DNA of 64,000 bases from Paenibacillus oleatilyticus (GTDB lineage: Bacteria; Bacillota; Bacilli; Paenibacillales; NBRC-103111): NCBI RefSeq assembly GCF_018998565.1, contig NZ_JAHNZO010000003.1, positions 1 to 64,000 on the forward strand. Reading direction: 5' to 3'. Both the position numbers and the translations under genes were made by a program. Of this stretch, positions 61,653 to 64,000 are shown piece after piece; the first letter of the stretch is position 1, and every line of letters starts with the position of its first letter. Under the pieces are notes generated by a model. That model was not told the origin of the DNA, ran no database searches, and saw only the letters and a list, made by a program, of their open reading frames with translations.

Positions 61653-64000
61653 TTGCCGGTAAACAAACTAACGTTAATCGAGGAGCAGGTGCAAGAGACG
61701 TTTCCCTTAACGCCGATCCAGGAAGGGCTGTTGTTCAACCGGATCAAGCAATCCGAAGCGGGGCGGCAAACGAATCAGATCATGGTCGGTCTGACCGGGG
61801 AACTGAACAAGGACGCCTTCGCCCGCGCCTGGGATACGGTGGCTCAGCGGAATGAGATGCTGAGAGCGATGATCCGGTGGGAAGAGGAGGAGACGCCCGC
61901 GCTTCGGATCATGAAGTCTTGGAAACCGCCCGTGAAGGATCACGATCTGTCCGGGCTGCCCGAAGCAGAACAAGACCGCGCCGTCGGCTGCATAAGGGCC
62001 GCCGACAGGAACGAGGCGGATATCAGCCGTTCCCTGTTCGTCGTATCGCTTTGCACGCTGGGCCGGGGACAGTACCGGATGATTATGACCTCTCACCGCC
62101 TCGTATCCGACGAGGATGGTGACGGACGGATTTTGGACGAATTTTTTCGGGTCTACGAGTCGGTCGCTCAGGGAGACGAAGCGGCATTGGCGGCGAAGCC
62201 GTCGTACCGCCAATACGATGCCTTCCTCCGGGCGCAGCGGACCAACCGGGCGAAGGCGTATTGGAAAAGGGTGCTGGCGGGCTATGAGCCACGGGATCAT
62301 TTTCCCGTTGAGCGTAAAGGCGCGGAAGGAACGGAACTGTGGGCGCGCAGCTCCCGGCCCGTTCCCGTTTCGCTGCAGCAAGCGCTGGCCGGTTTCACGG
62401 CGAAGCTCGGTCTGGACTCCTCCGCCGTGCTGTATGCGGCATGGGCGGTGCTGTTGCGGTATTACAGCGATAGCGCCGACGTGATGTTCGGCGTACGCAT
62501 GCCGGGAAGGCCGCAGCCGTTCGAGGAGATCGTCGCCTGCGCGACCAACACGCTGCCGCTTCGCGCGGTGGCGGACGACGTGGAAACAGCTCTGGATTTT
62601 GTGCAGGACATCGCCTTGAAAGTGCATGATTTATCCGGCCATGCCTTCGACCCGCCCGCCGACATCAAAGCCGGCTGCCCGTCGCCTTCCGGCGAATCGA
62701 TCATCGATTCGGTTTTTCGGATCGAAGCGCCGATGGGTTCGTATCCGGCCGGAGGCACGCTCACGGTCACGGGCTATGAGGCGGAGGAATGGTATGAGCA
62801 CCCCGTCAATGTGACGTTCCGCAACGGCGCCGAGCCGGAGGTGAAGCTGACGTACGACGCCGCGAAGTTCAAGGCTTCGACCATGAGCCGGGTGCTCGAC
62901 CATTACCTGCGGATCCTGAAGGACATGATCGGCCGCGCGGACAAGTCGTTGGCGGAAGTGAACATGCTTTCCCACGAGGAACGAAATACGCTGATCACCG
63001 AATTCAACCGTACGGATACGGCCGTTGACGGCGAATGGACGATTCCCGGTCGTTTTGCGCGGCAAGCCGCTCTGACGCCGGAACGCACCGCCGTAATGTT
63101 TCGGAACACCCGGCTGACCTACCGCGAATTGAATGAAAGGGCCAACCGTCTGGCACGGCGGTTAAGAAGAGAGCGGATTGGCCCCAACACGGTTGTCGGT
63201 ATTTATATGGAGCGCTCCAGCGACATGATGGTCGCGATCATGGCCGTGCTGAAGGCGGGAGGCGCGTATTTGCCTTTGGACCCGGACTATCCCGAGGAAC
63301 GCATCCGGTTCATTCTCGAAGACAGCGGCGCCCGCGTGCTGCTGGTCCAGTCCGGTTCGGACGGACAGATTCCGTTCCCGGGGCCGACGCTTGCGGTGGA
63401 CGACGCTGCCGCTGCGGCCGAAGATTGTGCCGATGTACCGCCCCTCCATACGGGCGAGGATGTCGCCTACATTATTTATACCTCCGGCTCGACGGGCAAG
63501 CCGAAAGGGGTCATGATCCAGCACAAGGCGATCATGAACACGCTATGCTGGAACTTCGACTATTACCGCTATGACGGTACGGAAGTCGTGCTGATCATGG
63601 ATTCGTTCGCGTTCGACAATTCGGTGCAGGACACGTTCTCGCCGCTGCTGGTCGGGGCAAGCATCGTGATACTGGAGCAGGCGAAGCGGCTGGACGCAGG
63701 CTATATCGGGGACGTGATCGAAAGCTGCCAAGTGACGCGGCTGTCGACGGTTCCGACGCTGTATGCGATCCTGCTGGAGCATGCCTATCCGAAGATGGGC
63801 AGCTTGAAGCTCGTCATCTTGGCCGGGGAAAATCTATCGCTTAAACTGGCGGCCAACCATTTTGCCGCGCTGCCGAACTGCCGGTTGTTTAACGAGTACG
63901 GCCCGACGGAAAACAGCGTCAATACGACGGTGTACGAGCTCACTCCCGAATGCGGCGAAATTTTGATCGGTCAACCGATTTCCAATACGAAGTGCTACGT
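61653..64000 (+). CDS. Nonribosomal peptide synthetase, 5' part (C-A...), runs off the window
   Basis: At least 782 residues. A condensation domain starts FPLTPIQEGLLFNRIKQSE; its catalytic HHxxxDG reads SHRLVSDEDG (His148), so the first His is Ser and the spacing to Asp is changed. The adenylation domain starts near residue 467 and has LTYRELN (A1), LKAGGAYLPLDPDYP (A2), YTSGSTGKPKGVM (A3, residue 609), FDNSVQD (A4) and NEYGPTEN (A5). Specificity residues read by eye are D-N-Q-S-I-A-E-V-N, which I cannot match to a known amino acid. TTG 61653 has AGGGAGGGAA upstream. It starts 23 bases after the second aminotransferase gene. Confidence 0.9.
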   Translation, partial: MPVNKLTLIEEQVQETFPLTPIQEGLLFNRIKQSEAGRQTNQIMVGLTGELNKDAFARAWDTVAQRNEMLRAMIRWEEEETPALRIMKSWKPPVKDHDLSGLPEAEQDRAVGCIRAADRNEADISRSLFVVSLCTLGRGQYRMIMTSHRLVSDEDGDGRILDEFFRVYESVAQGDEAALAAKPSYRQYDAFLRAQRTNRAKAYWKRVLAGYEPRDHFPVERKGAEGTELWARSSRPVPVSLQQALAGFTAKLGLDSSAVLYAAWAVLLRYYSDSADVMFGVRMPGRPQPFEEIVACATNTLPLRAVADDVETALDFVQDIALKVHDLSGHAFDPPADIKAGCPSPSGESIIDSVFRIEAPMGSYPAGGTLTVTGYEAEEWYEHPVNVTFRNGAEPEVKLTYDAAKFKASTMSRVLDHYLRILKDMIGRADKSLAEVNMLSHEERNTLITEFNRTDTAVDGEWTIPGRFARQAALTPERTAVMFRNTRLTYRELNERANRLARRLRRERIGPNTVVGIYMERSSDMMVAIMAVLKAGGAYLPLDPDYPEERIRFILEDSGARVLLVQSGSDGQIPFPGPTLAVDDAAAAAEDCADVPPLHTGEDVAYIIYTSGSTGKPKGVMIQHKAIMNTLCWNFDYYRYDGTEVVLIMDSFAFDNSVQDTFSPLLVGASIVILEQAKRLDAGYIGDVIESCQVTRLSTVPTLYAILLEHAYPKMGSLKLVILAGENLSLKLAANHFAALPNCRLFNEYGPTENSVNTTVYELTPECGEILIGQPISNTKCY

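Overview
The window looks like a chromosomal segment of a Paenibacillus or close relative (Bacillota, moderate GC). The evidence is strong AGGAGG-type ribosome sites, frequent TTG/GTG starts, sigma-A promoters, an SLH-anchored nucleotidase, a staphylopine-type (cnt) metallophore operon and a giant RHS polymorphic toxin. No rRNA, tRNA, CRISPR array or transposase gene was seen.

Layout. 0-13 kb: ordinary accessory genes. These are a WYL regulator, a MerR/SDR pair with a textbook 19-bp-spacer MerR promoter, a secreted SLH 5'-nucleotidase, a secreted protein behind an 11-bp-phased direct repeat, a solute-binding lipoprotein, an MccF-like S66 peptidase, an M24 peptidase, a polar amino acid ABC transporter and a TetR regulator with a palindromic operator. 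13.6-27.1 kb: an RHS locus. It holds a small RHS-like secreted protein, then a 3012-residue protein with about 17 N-terminal repeats of about 89 residues, an RHS barrel, a Hint autoprocessing domain and a C-terminal toxin of about 96 residues. Its immunity gene and an AT-rich trail of orphan, broken or unknown small genes follow, including one Imm8-like gene. 27.2-37.4 kb: a GH35 beta-galactosidase with an AraC regulator, an epimerase, and a patch of decayed genes (internally deleted SDR, truncated MFS transporter) among HxlR, TetR and MmyB-type regulators. 37.5-47.1 kb: a complete cntKLMA-BC-DF-E operon (histidine racemase, nicotianamine synthase-like enzyme, opine dehydrogenase, importer, exporter) behind a sigma-A promoter and a Zur-like dyad.

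47.2-64 kb (right edge): a one-direction, tightly overlapping gene set that I read as a biosynthetic cluster. It encodes a stand-alone PPDK nucleotide-binding domain, a fatty-acid-hydroxylase-like di-iron protein, a TrpB-like PLP enzyme, an AsnB-like amide synthase, an HPr-kinase-like protein, a HAD phosphatase, an APH(3')-like kinase, a degenerate TrpRS/TyrRS-like protein, a radical SAM enzyme, two DegT aminotransferases, a nucleoside 2-deoxyribosyltransferase-family hydrolase, a GT-B glycosyltransferase, a FemAB/BioF2-type acyltransferase and an NRPS that runs off the window. CMP hydrolase, glycosyltransferase, radical SAM, DegT and amide synthase together resemble the logic of cytosine peptidyl-nucleoside antibiotics (blasticidin S, gougerotin, bagougeramine). 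I infer a nucleoside-peptide product of unknown structure. This is the most exciting part of the window.

A structured repeat of about 216 bp occurs twice (8615-8830 and 42254-42470). Its stem changes in a compensatory way, and the second copy is flanked by a 17-bp direct duplication of a terminator hairpin, so it behaves like a small mobile element that targets terminators.
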